Shown here piece after piece: positions 52,888-63,585 of a DNA stretch of 64,000 nucleotides (the first letter of the stretch is position 1; each line of letters opens with the position of its first letter). The stretch is from Microbulbifer elongatus (GTDB taxonomy: Bacteria > Pseudomonadota > Gammaproteobacteria > Pseudomonadales > Cellvibrionaceae). The notes under the pieces are model-generated. The model ran no database searches. It saw nothing but the letters and a program-made list of their open reading frames with translations, and was not told the DNA's origin. The position numbers and the translations under genes are program-made. Location: NCBI RefSeq assembly GCF_021165935.1, contig NZ_CP088953.1:3760501-3824500 (forward strand), written 5' to 3'.

Positions 52888-53351
52888 GCGACAACGACCA
52901 TAAGGAACAAGAGAACGAAACGCACGATACAGATAGCTGGGCCGCAGCCATGGCTGAGCAACTGACCGACAATGCAGATGACGCCTGGTCTGAAGCGCTT
53001 TCAGAGCAAGAAGCCACTAGTGGTAGCGCGCGCAGTGCTGCTGATGATGTGTTCAAACCGCTAGAGAACAACAGCACGGGCGGTGCGGCGCGGGACCTTG
53101 AAATGGTGATGGATATTCCGGTAAAGCTGAGCGTTGAGCTGGGCCGAACCCGCATCACTATCAAGCAACTGTTGGAGCTGGCTCAGGGCTCGGTGATCGA
53201 GCTCGATGGCCTCGCCGGTGAGCCCATGGATATCCTGATCAACGGCTACCTTGTTGCCCAAGGGGAAGTGGTCGTCATTGAGGAAAAGTACGGTATTCGG
53301 ATTACCGAAATCGTGACCCCCCAGGAACGAATTCACAAGCTTAACCGATGA
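52884..53351 (+). CDS. fliN: Flagellar motor switch protein FliN
   Basis: C-ring protein. The 155-residue protein has a polar N-terminal extension (about 1-75) and a C-terminal SpoA domain VMDIPVKLSVELGRTRITIKQLLELAQGSVIELDGLAGEPMDILINGYLVAQGEVVVIEEKYGIRITEIV, standard for FliN. The start is the ATG at 52884, in an ATGA overlap with the intact 3' end of fliM. Confidence 0.96.
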   Translation: MSDNDHKEQENETHDTDSWAAAMAEQLTDNADDAWSEALSEQEATSGSARSAADDVFKPLENNSTGGAARDLEMVMDIPVKLSVELGRTRITIKQLLELAQGSVIELDGLAGEPMDILINGYLVAQGEVVVIEEKYGIRITEIVTPQERIHKLNR

Positions 53352-53761
53352 ACGGAGCAAGTACGCCTGGTGGCGAATCCGTTATCGGTCTGGCAGTGCT
53401 GGGCAAGGTTGCCGGAGTACTGATTGCGCTGGTGGCTTTTATTCTACTGTGCGCCTGGCTGACCCGTCGGCTGGCGCCAGGGCTTTCCCACAATCGCACC
53501 GGCCCACAGATGGACATCGTGGCGTGCAAGACACTGGGGGCACGGGAAAAGGTGGTGGTGCTTCAGGTAGAAGATCAGTGGTTGATACTTGGTGTAGGAG
53601 GAGGGCAGATCAATTGTCTGCATTCACTCGCTGCGGCATCCGCTGACAAACCGGGCGCCACCATACCCTCCGGTGACCTGAACAAAGTCGATTCCGAGAG
53701 CTTCGCCGAACGCTTTGCGCGCGCGTTGGGACATAACCTCAGCGGTAAGGGAAAAGGCTAG
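53348..53761 (+). CDS. fliO: Flagellar biosynthesis protein FliO
   Basis: The 137-residue membrane protein (helix [26 protein letters not shown] near residues 18-43, then [40 protein letters not shown]) matches FliO, which helps assemble the FliP ring. The ATG at 53348 overlaps the fliN stop. Confidence 0.9.
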   Translation: MNGASTPGGESVIGLAVLGKVAGVLIALVAFILLCAWLTRRLAPGLSHNRTGPQMDIVACKTLGAREKVVVLQVEDQWLILGVGGGQINCLHSLAAASADKPGATIPSGDLNKVDSESFAERFARALGHNLSGKGKG

Positions 53762-54534
53762 TGAGAATATTGAAAGTCCTGAACACCCGATTCGCGCTGA
53801 CAAGTGGACTGCTGCTTCTGTTCAGCGCGTGGTCTACTGACTCCTTAGCGCAAGGTGCGGACATCAGTGGTCTTGTAAGCCAGCCCACCGCAGACGGCGG
53901 CCAGCGGTGGTCCATCAAACTCCAGACTCTGTTACTGCTTACCAGCCTGGCCTTTCTGCCCGCTATTCTTCTGATGATGACCTGTTTTACCCGTATCATC
54001 ATCGTACTGGGATTGTTGCGCACTGCCATGGGCACCCAGGCCGCGCCCCCCAATCAGGTAATTCTCGGGCTTACATTATTTCTGACGTTTTTTGTCATGT
54101 CACCGGTCCTGGAAAAGGTGTACGAGGAAGCGTGGCAACCGCTCACCCGTGACGAAATACAGTTCGAGGAGTTTCTAAAGCGTGGCAGTGCACCGATGAA
54201 GCACTTTATGCTGGCACAGACACGCGAGCCGGATATCGCATTATTTGCACGGCTGGCGAAGGTGGGCCCGCTGCCGGGCCCGGAATCAGTACCATTGCGT
54301 GTGCTGTTGCCGGCATTTGTCACCAGTGAACTCAAAACGGCATTTCAGATTGGTTTCACCATTTTTATTCCCTTTCTGATTATTGACCTTGTTGTTGCCA
54401 GTGTCCTTATGGCGCTCGGTATGATGATGGTGCCACCGGCCACCATTTCTCTGCCATTCAAGTTGATGTTGTTTGTGCTGGTTGACGGGTGGCAGCTGTT
54501 GATCGGATCGCTGGCTCAGAGCTTTTTCCCATGA
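53761..54534 (+). CDS. fliP: Flagellar export gate protein FliP
   Basis: Core of the type III export gate. The 257-residue protein has an N-terminal signal sequence ([21 protein letters not shown]), then [58 protein letters not shown] and [52 protein letters not shown]. The start is a GTG at 53761 immediately at the fliO stop. Conserved length. Confidence 0.97.
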   Translation: MRILKVLNTRFALTSGLLLLFSAWSTDSLAQGADISGLVSQPTADGGQRWSIKLQTLLLLTSLAFLPAILLMMTCFTRIIIVLGLLRTAMGTQAAPPNQVILGLTLFLTFFVMSPVLEKVYEEAWQPLTRDEIQFEEFLKRGSAPMKHFMLAQTREPDIALFARLAKVGPLPGPESVPLRVLLPAFVTSELKTAFQIGFTIFIPFLIIDLVVASVLMALGMMMVPPATISLPFKLMLFVLVDGWQLLIGSLAQSFFP

Positions 54535-54800
54535 CTGCAGAAACCGTAATGAATCTCGCCTACCAGGCGATGCTGGTGGCTCTCTCTCTCGGTGCACCGA
54601 TGCTGATTACAGCGCTTCTGGTCGGCCTGCTGGTGAGCCTGTTTCAGGCAGCGACGCAGATCAACGAAATGACACTGTCATTTATTCCAAAAATACTCGC
54701 AGTTTTCGCTGTGCTGGTAATCGCCGGACCAGCACTACTGGCACTGATCGTCGACTACACCCGCACCCTGTTCCAGAATATTCCGATGCTGGTTTCCTGA
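54531..54800 (+). CDS. fliQ: Flagellar export gate protein FliQ
   Basis: The 89-residue two-helix membrane protein ([49 protein letters not shown] and [18 protein letters not shown]) is typical FliQ. The ATG at 54531 overlaps the fliP stop as ATGA; the frame is open to 54489 inside fliP. Confidence 0.96.
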   Translation: MTAETVMNLAYQAMLVALSLGAPMLITALLVGLLVSLFQAATQINEMTLSFIPKILAVFAVLVIAGPALLALIVDYTRTLFQNIPMLVS

Positions 54801-54815
54801 TGCCGGTATACACAC

Positions 54816-55598
54816 GTGATTGAGATTACCTACGCGCAACTCCACACCTGGCTGATCGCCTTCCTTTGGCCATTTGTGCGCTTGTCGGGTTTCTTTATGG
54901 CAGCACCGTTGCTCGGTCACCAGGGCGCTCCCACCCGGGTAAAAATCGGGCTCGCGGCGCTCATTACCTTTGCGATTGCGCCAAACCTTCCGCCGCTACC
55001 AACAGTGCCAATCTGGTCCTGGGCGGGTCTTGGTATTGTGGTGGAACAGACTCTCATTGGCGCGGCCATTGGCCTGGTTCTACGGGTCATGTTTGCGGTA
55101 GTTCAGGCAGCCGGTGATTTTATCGGGCTTCAGATGGGACTGGCATTCGCCACTTTCGTTACCCCCGACGGGGTCAACACCATGGTGCTATCACGGTTTC
55201 TACATCTGATTGCGATGATGGTTTTTCTTGCAGTGGACGGTCACCTCATCGTCATCGACACTCTGGCAAGCAGTTTTCATACACTGCCTATTGGATACAG
55301 CGGACTCAACCCTGCGGGTTTTGAAATGCTTGCACGCTTCGGCGGTACAATATTCTCTTCCGGTCTGATGTTAGCGTTACCGATGGTAGCTGCGCTGCTG
55401 ATCGTCAACCTGTCCCTTGGAATCCTCAACCGATCTGCGCCGCAGCTTACGGTTTTTTCCATCGGGTTTCCGGTATCTCTGACCCTAGGGCTGATATTAC
55501 TTTTAGTGTTGATGACTGACCTGGGGCGTTTCCTGCAGCTACTTTTTGAACAAGGGCTCAGCGCAATCGTGCAACTGCTGGCAATCCTAGCATCGTAA
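54816..55598 (+). CDS. fliR: Flagellar export gate protein FliR
   Basis: The 260-residue membrane protein has LIAFLWPFVRLSGFFMAAPLLGHQGAPTRVKIGLAALITFAIAP, GLQMGLAFATFVTP and LLIVNLSLGILNRSAPQLTVFSIGFPVSLTLGLILLLV, all standard for FliR. The start is a GTG at 54816 with no strong SD. No flhB follows; instead flgL ends convergently 33 bases downstream, so flhB/flhA must lie elsewhere. Confidence 0.95.
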   Translation: MIEITYAQLHTWLIAFLWPFVRLSGFFMAAPLLGHQGAPTRVKIGLAALITFAIAPNLPPLPTVPIWSWAGLGIVVEQTLIGAAIGLVLRVMFAVVQAAGDFIGLQMGLAFATFVTPDGVNTMVLSRFLHLIAMMVFLAVDGHLIVIDTLASSFHTLPIGYSGLNPAGFEMLARFGGTIFSSGLMLALPMVAALLIVNLSLGILNRSAPQLTVFSIGFPVSLTLGLILLLVLMTDLGRFLQLLFEQGLSAIVQLLAILAS

Positions 55599-55631
55599 CC
55601 CCGGATCCATCATTCCGGACTGCAGGCCAAA

Positions 55632-56828
55632 TCACATGCGATCAAAAAGGCTCAGGCCTTTGATGTCGATAAATGCCTGTTGCGCAGCCTGCAACCCGAC
55701 CTGACGCAGACTGTACTCCGCGATGGCGGAAACGTAATCCAGATCTACCAGCCCGGAGAGCTTTTCTTCGTAGTTCAGACTGCGGTTACCCGACACTGAA
55801 TCCACTACATCCAGCTCATTCATGCGCGCACCAACGGATGCTCGCGTGGTCAGAACATTGTCGAGGCTGTTGTCAAACTCCCGCAACACACTACTAAGGG
55901 TGTTTTTACGGGCCGCAATTTCGGCATCTGACGCCGATGGTTGTTCCAGCACAGCCAACGCTTTTTCAAAGGTGCGGAACAGGTCAGTGTTCATGTTCTC
56001 CGCACGATCCAACTGCAGACTGTCACCATCGGCCGGTATACCGTCCAAGGTTACCGACAGCCCGCCGAAACGGATTGCCTCGCCCGGCTCATAAGTCTGT
56101 ACCGCACCACCGTTGATCGAGTAACTGGTCACACCACCAGACACCGAAAAAGTGATATCAAAAGCGGTGCCATAACCCGGGTCATTGTCATCTACTACCT
56201 GAGGCCCCTTAAAGACGACACTGCCCTGATTTCCCGCTGCCGCTTCCATTACATAGCCCGCACCACTGTGCACACTGCGGAAAATGTCTTCACCATTGTC
56301 CGCAACCGGCATCAGTCGAGAGGCATCGACCCTTACCGCTCGGTTGTTGCTGTCCCCAACGTAATTCACATTTCCACTTGCGTCACGTACGAAAGGTTCA
56401 CTGCTATCCTGATAGCCTCCGAATAGGTAGCGGCCATTGCCATCAGTGGCATTCGCCTGGCCGATGACTGTTTCATATATACCACGGAGTTCGCTGGCAA
56501 TAGACGCGCGGTCTGCATCGCTTAACGTGTCAGTGGAAGCCTGGAGAATCAGTGTTCGCGCGCTGCCAATAGCGTCACTAACGCTGTTCAGCACACTCTC
56601 TTCCTGAGCCAGTGCATTGCGCGCGCCAATACGCGCATCGGCGTATTGACTGTTGATTGCGAGGGCCTGGGAGACCTGAACGGCTTGGGACGCAGCTTGC
56701 GGATCATCAGACGGATTGACCACACGACGGCCGGAGGCAATCTGCTGACTCACCTGCATCAGGCTACCCTGCTGGCGATTCAATGAACTCATGCTCTGTT
56801 CGTAAATAGTGAGGGTACTGATACGCAT
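55632..56828 (-). CDS. flgL: Flagellar hook-filament junction protein FlgL
   Basis: The 398-residue flagellin-like protein begins MRISTLTIYEQSMSSLNRQQGSLMQVSQQIASGRRVVNPSDDPQAASQAV and ends with the helical LDYVSAIAEYSLRQVGLQAAQQAFIDIKGLSLFDRM, both typical FlgL. The start is the ATG at 56828. It follows flgK by 43 bases and shares its sigma-28 promoter. Confidence 0.95.
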   Translation of the reverse strand: MRISTLTIYEQSMSSLNRQQGSLMQVSQQIASGRRVVNPSDDPQAASQAVQVSQALAINSQYADARIGARNALAQEESVLNSVSDAIGSARTLILQASTDTLSDADRASIASELRGIYETVIGQANATDGNGRYLFGGYQDSSEPFVRDASGNVNYVGDSNNRAVRVDASRLMPVADNGEDIFRSVHSGAGYVMEAAAGNQGSVVFKGPQVVDDNDPGYGTAFDITFSVSGGVTSYSINGGAVQTYEPGEAIRFGGLSVTLDGIPADGDSLQLDRAENMNTDLFRTFEKALAVLEQPSASDAEIAARKNTLSSVLREFDNSLDNVLTTRASVGARMNELDVVDSVSGNRSLNYEEKLSGLVDLDYVSAIAEYSLRQVGLQAAQQAFIDIKGLSLFDRM

Positions 56829-56871
56829 AGCCTATCTCTCTCTGTTCATACTTTTGTGCGTGTCCAACAGA

Positions 56872-58491
56872 TCAGCGCAGGCCTAGAATTTCGTCCAATA
56901 CAGTGGACGCGGTCTGGATGACTTTGGCGTTTGCCTGATAAAACTGTTGATAGCGAATCAGATTGGCGGCCTCTTCGTCGAGGTTCACGCCAGACTCGGA
57001 TTGCTGCAACGCGTATAGTTGCTCACTCAACCCTTGGCGTGCATCGAGATTTACCTGCGCGATATTGGTGTGACTGCCTACATCGCTGACCATAATCGCA
57101 TAGGCCCCGTTAAACGTCGCGTTACCACCAACCAGATTCTGCTGTTGTAGCTGTTGCAGAGCCAGGGCATTTTCGTTATCGCCAGTGCCTCCACCCGCAC
57201 CCGCAGCGATCGAAGCAGTATCTCGGATTAAATTGTCCATGCTACCCGCGGCCCCACGTACTGGCTGTAGTTGAAAGCGGTCACCATCCGACAGCGCCGT
57301 GGCGTCATCTACCTGTAGTACAACGCCGCCCAGCGCGAGTTGGCCACTGGCATCCAGTGTCGCGGTATACCGCTCGCCGCTATCCAAGCGGGTTATCTGA
57401 AACTCACCAGTGGCCGCATCGGTCACTTTCAGCTCGTAATCAGTGGCAGCGAGCTGACTGAGATCGCCAAATGAAGCACTGAACACTGCGCTACCATTGT
57501 TACGCTCGTTGCCAAGAATTCGAGGCTCGGCCACGGAGAACATATCCCCCCCCGGTGTGCCTTCGAGATCAAACCCAGCGCGATGTTGTTCGTTTACCGC
57601 ACTCGCTAGTGTGACCGCCAACTGGCCCAGCTGGTTTTGGGTTTTGTCCAGAGCTTCGCTACGGAAGCTCAACAGGCCCCCCAGGGCACCACCGCTGATA
57701 CGACCATCTTTCATTTCAATCATATTGCCTGCAGAATCCCGATAACCAACCACCGAACGAGCCGGATCTGCACTACTGGCAATTGCCTGAAGCTCAAAGC
57801 TGGTCGTGCCAGCAACAATGGGCTGACCATTGCCAATAGAGAGGTTATAGGTTCCGCTTTCCTGTACAGTTAGCTCGACATCAAGATGCGTACTCAGGTC
57901 GGCCACCAGCTGATCCCGCTGATTAAGTAGACTGTTTGGTGCTTCACCGTGTTTGGCCCTGGCGAGTGCGATTTCGCGATTGAGGTTCGCAACCTGCGCG
58001 GCGGTATTATTGATCTGAGTGATTTCATCACGAATCTGTGTGTTGATACCGTCCTGCATGTCATTGAGGTATTCGTCAAAGGCACGGAATTGAGCACTCA
58101 TGGTATCGGCGGCCCCGATTACCCCCTGACGAGCCGCGGGGTCCGAAGGTGCATTGACAAGGTCTTCAAACGATGAAAAGAAGTCCTGCATCAACGGCGC
58201 CAGACCTGCCTGCTGGTCCGCCAACAGGTTATCGATCTGGGAGACCTGCGTCACATAACTACTTAGTGCGCTGGTTTCGCTATTCGCGCGGTTTAGTTGG
58301 CCAGCTACGAACCCGTCAAACTGTCGCTGAATGTCTTCGACGGTGACCCCGCCCGCACCATTTCGTTCAGAAAGCAGCGTCAATTCCCGGTTGTAGCCGG
58401 GAGTATAAACATTACTGATATTGTTGCTGGTGGTATTCAGGGCATTCTGTGCGGCATTGAGCCCGCTCAGACCTATTGAAAAGATGCTCAT
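56872..58491 (-). CDS. flgK: Flagellar hook-filament junction protein FlgK
   Basis: The 539-residue protein starts SIFSIGLSGLNAAQNALNTTSNNISNVYTPGYNRE and ends VNLDEEAANLIRYQQFYQANAKVIQTASTVLDEILGLR, the conserved ends of FlgK, with the coiled region DEITQINNTAAQVANLNREIALA between. The start is the ATG at 58491. A sigma-28 -10 lies about 31 bases upstream, so flgKL form a late unit. Confidence 0.95.
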   Translation of the reverse strand: MSIFSIGLSGLNAAQNALNTTSNNISNVYTPGYNRELTLLSERNGAGGVTVEDIQRQFDGFVAGQLNRANSETSALSSYVTQVSQIDNLLADQQAGLAPLMQDFFSSFEDLVNAPSDPAARQGVIGAADTMSAQFRAFDEYLNDMQDGINTQIRDEITQINNTAAQVANLNREIALARAKHGEAPNSLLNQRDQLVADLSTHLDVELTVQESGTYNLSIGNGQPIVAGTTSFELQAIASSADPARSVVGYRDSAGNMIEMKDGRISGGALGGLLSFRSEALDKTQNQLGQLAVTLASAVNEQHRAGFDLEGTPGGDMFSVAEPRILGNERNNGSAVFSASFGDLSQLAATDYELKVTDAATGEFQITRLDSGERYTATLDASGQLALGGVVLQVDDATALSDGDRFQLQPVRGAAGSMDNLIRDTASIAAGAGGGTGDNENALALQQLQQQNLVGGNATFNGAYAIMVSDVGSHTNIAQVNLDARQGLSEQLYALQQSESGVNLDEEAANLIRYQQFYQANAKVIQTASTVLDEILGLR

Positions 58492-58521
58492 CGTTGTAAT
58501 TCCATATCACCGTTGATCCTA

Positions 58522-58548
58522 TTATCGGCAGCAACGTCCACTATCTTG
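58522..58548 (-). promoter_or_regulatory. Probable sigma-28 promoter of flgKL
   Basis: On the minus strand a perfect GCCGATAA -10 (58529-58522) stands 15 bases from CAAG, which matches the TAAA -35 only in part. It lies in the 77-bp gap between flgJ and flgK. Confidence 0.65.
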
Positions 58549-58568
58549 AGGCAATCTGTCGTTTTTTA

Positions 58569-58943
58569 TCATATGCTTTTATCAGCGGAGATATTACTTC
58601 TTGATACCGGAGTCTCAGATGGCGTCGCCGGTGAAATTTCGCGGGAAAGCTGTCGAACCAGTTGCTCGGCGAGGCCCAACCCACGACCGGAAAGATGAGA
58701 GGAAAGCTGCTGGTCAAACATGGACTCATAAAAGCGGGTGGCGGAGCTGTCCATCAGACCGGAACGCGGTGTTGCTTCGCGCATACTTTTCATCACTTGA
58801 TGTAGAAACAGTGCCTCAAACTGTTCCGCTGCGGCCTGCAATTGCCCGCTTCTGTCTTGACCTTGCCCCTGATTGCCTTGCTTCAGATGATTAAGCCCCT
58901 GTATATCCAGGGCAAATCCAGCACGTGCATCAATCGAGCCCAT
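58569..58943 (-). CDS. flgJ: Rod-binding protein FlgJ, muramidase domain absent
   Basis: Only the N-terminal rod-capping domain is present: AAAEQFEALFLHQVMKSMREATPRSGLMDSSATRFYESMFDQQLSSHLSGRGLGLAEQLVRQL, 124 residues in all against about 313 for E. coli FlgJ with its peptidoglycan hydrolase domain. Single-domain FlgJ proteins are common outside enterics, and a separate hydrolase must then open the cell wall. The start is the ATG at 58943 (overlapping the flgI stop, SD GGAGG). Confidence 0.92.
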   Translation of the reverse strand: MGSIDARAGFALDIQGLNHLKQGNQGQGQDRSGQLQAAAEQFEALFLHQVMKSMREATPRSGLMDSSATRFYESMFDQQLSSHLSGRGLGLAEQLVRQLSREISPATPSETPVSRSNISADKSI

Positions 58944-60064
58944 CAGATTACCTCCAATTCCGCGTGCAGAGCACCAGCCGCCTTGAGCGCTTCCAGAATC
59001 GTCATCAGGTCGGTTGGCGTAGCGCCAAGTGCATTGAGCGCATCCACTACTTCCATCAAATCTGCGCCTTCGACAAACTTCAGAGCACCAACCTGCTCTC
59101 TGACAGAAATATCGCTGTCAGGAACGACCACCGAGCGGCCGTCCCCGAACGGCGATGGCTGGCTTACGCCAAAGGCTGTATCAATCACTACCGACAAATT
59201 GCCGTGGGCCACAGCTGCGGGACCGAGTGTGACCTGTCCGTTCAATACCACCGCACCACTGCGAGCATTCAGAACCACACGTGCGGGAGGAGCCTGCGGG
59301 GTGACGTTAATCTGCTGTAGCCGCGCGATAAAGCGCACTCTTTCATTGTCATTGTCCGGACTGTGAACCCGCACCAGGCCGGCATCTACCGCGCCCGCCA
59401 CCTGACTTCCAAAGCTGCGATTTATAGCCTGTACCATACGCTCTGCCGTGGTGAAATCCGCTTCTCGCAGCTGTAGGTCCAGATAACCCCCAGCCCCGAG
59501 TGCCACGGGCACCTCCCTTTCCACCAACGCGCCATCCGCAATACGGCCACCTGCCTGCTGGTTAACCTGTACGCTGGAACCACCTGACTCAGCACCGGCA
59601 CCGCCAACCACCAGGTTACCCTGGGCTACCGCATAGGTTCTCCCGTCCACGCCTTTGAGCGGTGTCATCAACAGGGTACCGCCACGCAGACTACGCGCAT
59701 TACCCACAGAAGAAACAACTACATCCAGCCTTTGTCCCGGCCGTGAAAAAGCTGGCAACTTCGCCGTCACCATGACACCAGCCACATTACGCAATTGCAT
59801 GTTGGTCCCCTGGGGAATAGTTATCCCCAGTTGCGAAAACATATTGCTGAGGCTTTGCGTGGTGAATGGGGTTTGCATGGTCTGGTCGCCTGTGCCATCC
59901 AGTCCGACGACGAGACCGTAACCCACGAGCTGGTTATCCCGCACACCAGAAAAATCCGCAAGCTCACGGATAGGCCTGGCGTTCGCGAGAGTGCTCACCA
60001 TGACACTCAAGCCGACAGCAATGAGCACAAGTAACGGTAGCGGCAATAATTTATTCATGAACAT
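58943..60064 (-). CDS. flgI: Flagellar P-ring protein FlgI
   Basis: The 373-residue periplasmic protein has a signal peptide ([23 protein letters not shown]), then [76 protein letters not shown] and [25 protein letters not shown] at the end, standard FlgI. The start is the ATG at 60064, with another ATG at 60058. Confidence 0.96.
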   Translation of the reverse strand: MFMNKLLPLPLLVLIAVGLSVMVSTLANARPIRELADFSGVRDNQLVGYGLVVGLDGTGDQTMQTPFTTQSLSNMFSQLGITIPQGTNMQLRNVAGVMVTAKLPAFSRPGQRLDVVVSSVGNARSLRGGTLLMTPLKGVDGRTYAVAQGNLVVGGAGAESGGSSVQVNQQAGGRIADGALVEREVPVALGAGGYLDLQLREADFTTAERMVQAINRSFGSQVAGAVDAGLVRVHSPDNDNERVRFIARLQQINVTPQAPPARVVLNARSGAVVLNGQVTLGPAAVAHGNLSVVIDTAFGVSQPSPFGDGRSVVVPDSDISVREQVGALKFVEGADLMEVVDALNALGATPTDLMTILEALKAAGALHAELEVI

Positions 60065-60088
60065 TTCGCCGTTTAAGGTTCGGGAAAA

Positions 60089-60763
60089 TTAGTAGGGGGC
60101 GATATTCAGCAGAAGCCGCTGCAGCCACCCCATTGTCTGGGCTTCGTTGATATAGCCATCACCAACATACTCGATACGTGCATCCGCTACCTGAGTTGAC
60201 AGTACCGAGTTTTCACCGGTGATTTCACGGGGGTCGACGATGCCAGAAAAGCGAATAAACTCGGTTCCCTGATTAATCCGGATCTGCTTTTCACCGCGAA
60301 CACGTAAATTGCGGTTAGGTAATACTTCGAGCACGGTTACTGTCAAGGTTCCCGAGAAGGTGTTCCGAGCCTCGGCTCCGCCACTGCCTTCAAAGTTCGA
60401 GCTTCCGCTGATGTCTAGCCCGTACTCCGCGAGTTTTTCAAGCCCGAGGGGCGCGGTGTCGGCAGTAAAGGTGGATGCGCCCTCCCGATCTGCATTCACC
60501 TCCGAGTTTTTGGAGGCGCTGACCTGTTCGTTAAACACGACGGTAAGCAGATCACCGCTCATTCGTGGGCGATAGTCCTCAAATAGAGGACGATAACCTG
60601 CTTCTGGTTGATAAACAGCTCCATTCGCACGAGGTTCTGGAGGCAATGGAATTTCGACCCACTCCGGTTCGCCTGCCAATGAAGATTGCGGTATCTGCGC
60701 ACACCCCGATGCAAGAAAAGTTGCTGCGAGCGCTAAACGCAATGTGAGTCGGACCCTACGCAT
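60089..60763 (-). CDS. flgH: Flagellar L-ring lipoprotein FlgH
   Basis: The 224-residue precursor has a lipoprotein signal ([12 protein letters not shown], lipobox LASGC near residue 21), then [32 protein letters not shown] and the C-terminal [75 protein letters not shown], typical FlgH. The ATG at 60763 overlaps the flgG TAA by one base. Confidence 0.96.
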   Translation of the reverse strand: MRRVRLTLRLALAATFLASGCAQIPQSSLAGEPEWVEIPLPPEPRANGAVYQPEAGYRPLFEDYRPRMSGDLLTVVFNEQVSASKNSEVNADREGASTFTADTAPLGLEKLAEYGLDISGSSNFEGSGGAEARNTFSGTLTVTVLEVLPNRNLRVRGEKQIRINQGTEFIRFSGIVDPREITGENSVLSTQVADARIEYVGDGYINEAQTMGWLQRLLLNIAPY

Positions 60764-61545
60764 TACAACTGGGCCAGTCGGGACAGCATCTCGTCGGAAG
60801 TCTGTACCGCCTTACTATTGATTTCGTATGCGCGCTGGGTCTGAATCATATTAACCATTTCCTCAACGACGTTAACATTAGAGGTTTCAACGAACGACTG
60901 ATACAGACTGCCCGCACCATTCATACCCGGGATACTTTCGCTACGCATACCTGACGCGCTGGTTTCCAGAAAAAGGTTCTCACCGATGGCCTGAAGTCCA
61001 GCCGGATTTACGAAGGTGGACAGGGTTAACTGACCAACCTCAACACTCTGTGTGGAACCGGGCTCGGTAATCGAAACCAGCCCGTCTCTTCCGACAGTGA
61101 CAGACAAGGCGTTTTCCGGGATTAGTACTGCCGGTTCCAGGGGATAGCCACTGGCAGTTACCATCTGGCCATTCTCATCCAGTTGAAAGCTGCCGTCCCG
61201 AGAGAAGGCCGTACTGCCGTCGGGCATACGCACCTGGAAAAAACCAGCGCCATTGATCGCCAGATCACGGGAGTTACCTGTATTTTCCAGCCCCCCCTGG
61301 GAGTGTAATCGTTCGGTGGCAACCGGACGTACACCCGTTCCAACCTGCATGCCAGATGGCAAGGTATTCTGAATATCATTACGGGCGCCGGCCTGACGCA
61401 TATTCTGGTACAACAGGTCTTCAAAAACCGCACGGGATTTTTTGAAGCCATTGGTACTGACATTTGCCAGGTTGTTGGCAATGACATCCATCTTAACCTG
61501 CTGAGATTCCAGGCCGGTTTTGGCGGTCCATAGGGATTTGATCAT
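60763..61545 (-). CDS. flgG: Flagellar distal rod protein FlgG
   Basis: The 260-residue protein (same length as E. coli) has [44 protein letters not shown], the [11 protein letters not shown] rod segment and ends [39 protein letters not shown]. The start is the ATG at 61545. Confidence 0.97.
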   Translation of the reverse strand: MIKSLWTAKTGLESQQVKMDVIANNLANVSTNGFKKSRAVFEDLLYQNMRQAGARNDIQNTLPSGMQVGTGVRPVATERLHSQGGLENTGNSRDLAINGAGFFQVRMPDGSTAFSRDGSFQLDENGQMVTASGYPLEPAVLIPENALSVTVGRDGLVSITEPGSTQSVEVGQLTLSTFVNPAGLQAIGENLFLETSASGMRSESIPGMNGAGSLYQSFVETSNVNVVEEMVNMIQTQRAYEINSKAVQTSDEMLSRLAQL

Positions 61546-61570
61546 TTAAAATTCTCTAATTATCCGACGG

Positions 61571-62326
61571 TTAATCCAGTGACAACAGGCTGTCGGCCTG
61601 ACGGCCATTTTCATCGGCGCTTTCGATGACCTTGAGCTGCATGTCGTAGCGCCGCGCGTTGTCGATCATGGCCACCATGGATTCGACTGGACTCACATTG
61701 CTGCCCTCGAGAGAGCCGGAGATCAAACGCGCCTGCTCGTTCTGTGCCAGTGGAATTACATTGCCTGCCATATCCGGTACAGCGCGGAAAAGTCCATCTG
61801 TACCGCGCTGAAGCCCCCCATCATCCGGAGTCACGAGCTTCAGGCGGGCTACCTGTACCAATGCTTCAGGATCTTCGCCGGCCCCAATAGCGCTGATGGT
61901 GCCATCAACTCCGATAGAGATACGGGCACCGAGAGGCATTATCACCGGCCCGTTTTCTCCCATTACCGGGTGGCCGGCAGAAGAAAGCATACCGGTAGCA
62001 TCAACCTGTAAATCACCGCGACGGGTATACGCCTCACTTCCATCGCTGCTTTGTACCGCGAGCCAGGCATTACCCTGTAATGCGATATCCAGCTCGCGTC
62101 CAGTGGCATTCACCGGACCCGAGCGAAAATCTGCTCCTGGTGTAGAAGCGACCACTGACGTCCGGGTAGCCAACAGCGCATCTCCCTGAACTGGCACCGC
62201 GCGCAACGCATACAACTGCGCGCGAAAACCAGAAGTAGTGGCATTGGCCAGGTTATTGCTCACCACCGATTGCTGCTCCATACTCTGGCGAGCACCACTC
62301 ATGGCGGTGTACAGAAGGCGATCCAT
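61571..62326 (-). CDS. flgF: Flagellar proximal rod protein FlgF
   Basis: The 251-residue protein (E. coli FlgF 251) has DRLLYTAMSGARQSMEQQSVVSNNLANATTSGFRAQLYALRAVPV and the C-terminal SNVSPVESMVAMIDNARRYDMQLKVIESADENGRQADSLLSLD. The start is the ATG at 62326 with GAGGGGAAAG upstream. Confidence 0.96.
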   Translation of the reverse strand: MDRLLYTAMSGARQSMEQQSVVSNNLANATTSGFRAQLYALRAVPVQGDALLATRTSVVASTPGADFRSGPVNATGRELDIALQGNAWLAVQSSDGSEAYTRRGDLQVDATGMLSSAGHPVMGENGPVIMPLGARISIGVDGTISAIGAGEDPEALVQVARLKLVTPDDGGLQRGTDGLFRAVPDMAGNVIPLAQNEQARLISGSLEGSNVSPVESMVAMIDNARRYDMQLKVIESADENGRQADSLLSLD

Positions 62327-62352
62327 ATTCTTTCCCCTCTATACCAGAGACA

Positions 62353-63543
62353 TCAGCGCAGGTTCACCGCAGCCTGAAGCACTTCATCCTGCACTTTGAT
62401 GGTCTGCGTATTCGCCTGATAATTGCGCTGAGCGACAATCAGGTCTACCAGTTCGCGGGTAAGATCCACATTGGAAGTTTCCACAGCGCCAGATTCCAGG
62501 GTACCAAACTGGCCAACACCAGCCAGACCCAGCAGTGGTTGCCCGGAACTACCGGTTTCTACCCATACATTATCGCCATTGGGGGAAAGGCCTTCTGGAT
62601 TACGAAAATTTGCCAAGGTAATTACCCCGAGCACCTGACTTTTCTCATTGGCGTAATTGCCCCGCAGGGTTCCATCATCGTCAAATGTTATCCCGACCAA
62701 CGCACCTGCAGCATAGCCATTCTGATCGAGGGAATTCAGGGCGAAGTCATTGCCGAATTGAGTGGATCCATCAAAACGGATATCGAAATCCAGGACATCG
62801 GCGCCGCCACCTGGTGCGAAACTATAGGTAGGAAACGTGCTTCCCGGTTCATTCAAACTGCCATTGTTGTCAAACACCAGTTGACCAACATTGGCAGAGT
62901 CGGCGTTGCCATCCACTGCCACACGGACTTCCCAGACGTTATCTGCGGTCTTGGTGAAATAGGTCGTCATAGTGTGCTGAATTCCAAGTGAATCGTACAC
63001 AGTGCCGGTGTTGGCATAGGAATAGGTGCCGCTATCGGTGGTATCGAACGGAAAAGCCGTGCGGTCGACAGTATCGACTGTGGCGTCCAGATTCATAGAA
63101 ATATCCACACCAGAGGTCGGCGTTGCGTTCATGGCGTCGGCGGGAACCCGGAGCTCCACTGGCTGGCCACCGGTGCCCACTCCAGCAGGAAAGCCGGTCA
63201 AGCGCGCTCCCTGCGCATTCTGCAGATAACCATCTGCGGTGAGAGTAAGTTGTCCATTACGGGAGTAAACTACTTCACCGCCCTGGGTAAAGCGAAAGAA
63301 CCCGTTACCATTGATCCCGAGATCCAGGCTTCGCCCAGTGGCTTCCAATGTACCATTGGAAAAGTCCTGTAAGACTGCGGCCACACGGTTGCCCTGGCCA
63401 GCCAGTGCACCGGTGTATACATCAGCAAACTGAACACTGGACCCTTTAAACCCTACCGTCTGGGAGTTGGCAATATTGTTACCGACAACATCGAGATTGA
63501 CCGCTGCGGAGTTGAGTCCGCTCAATGCCTGTGAAAAACCCAT
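62353..63543 (-). CDS. flgE: Flagellar hook protein FlgE
   Basis: The 396-residue hook subunit has GFSQALSGLNSAAVNLDVVGNNIANSQTVGFKGSSVQFADVY, the FlgE insert region with TVYDSLGIQHTMTTYFTKTADNVWEV, and the end ESGAVETSNVDLTRELVDLIVAQRNYQANTQTIKVQDEVLQAAVNLR. The start is the ATG at 63543. It is followed by flgF in the same operon. Confidence 0.97.
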   Translation of the reverse strand: MGFSQALSGLNSAAVNLDVVGNNIANSQTVGFKGSSVQFADVYTGALAGQGNRVAAVLQDFSNGTLEATGRSLDLGINGNGFFRFTQGGEVVYSRNGQLTLTADGYLQNAQGARLTGFPAGVGTGGQPVELRVPADAMNATPTSGVDISMNLDATVDTVDRTAFPFDTTDSGTYSYANTGTVYDSLGIQHTMTTYFTKTADNVWEVRVAVDGNADSANVGQLVFDNNGSLNEPGSTFPTYSFAPGGGADVLDFDIRFDGSTQFGNDFALNSLDQNGYAAGALVGITFDDDGTLRGNYANEKSQVLGVITLANFRNPEGLSPNGDNVWVETGSSGQPLLGLAGVGQFGTLESGAVETSNVDLTRELVDLIVAQRNYQANTQTIKVQDEVLQAAVNLR

Positions 63544-63585
63544 AATCAGTACCTGTTATTCTAAAAGTTGATGACGCGTTACCGC

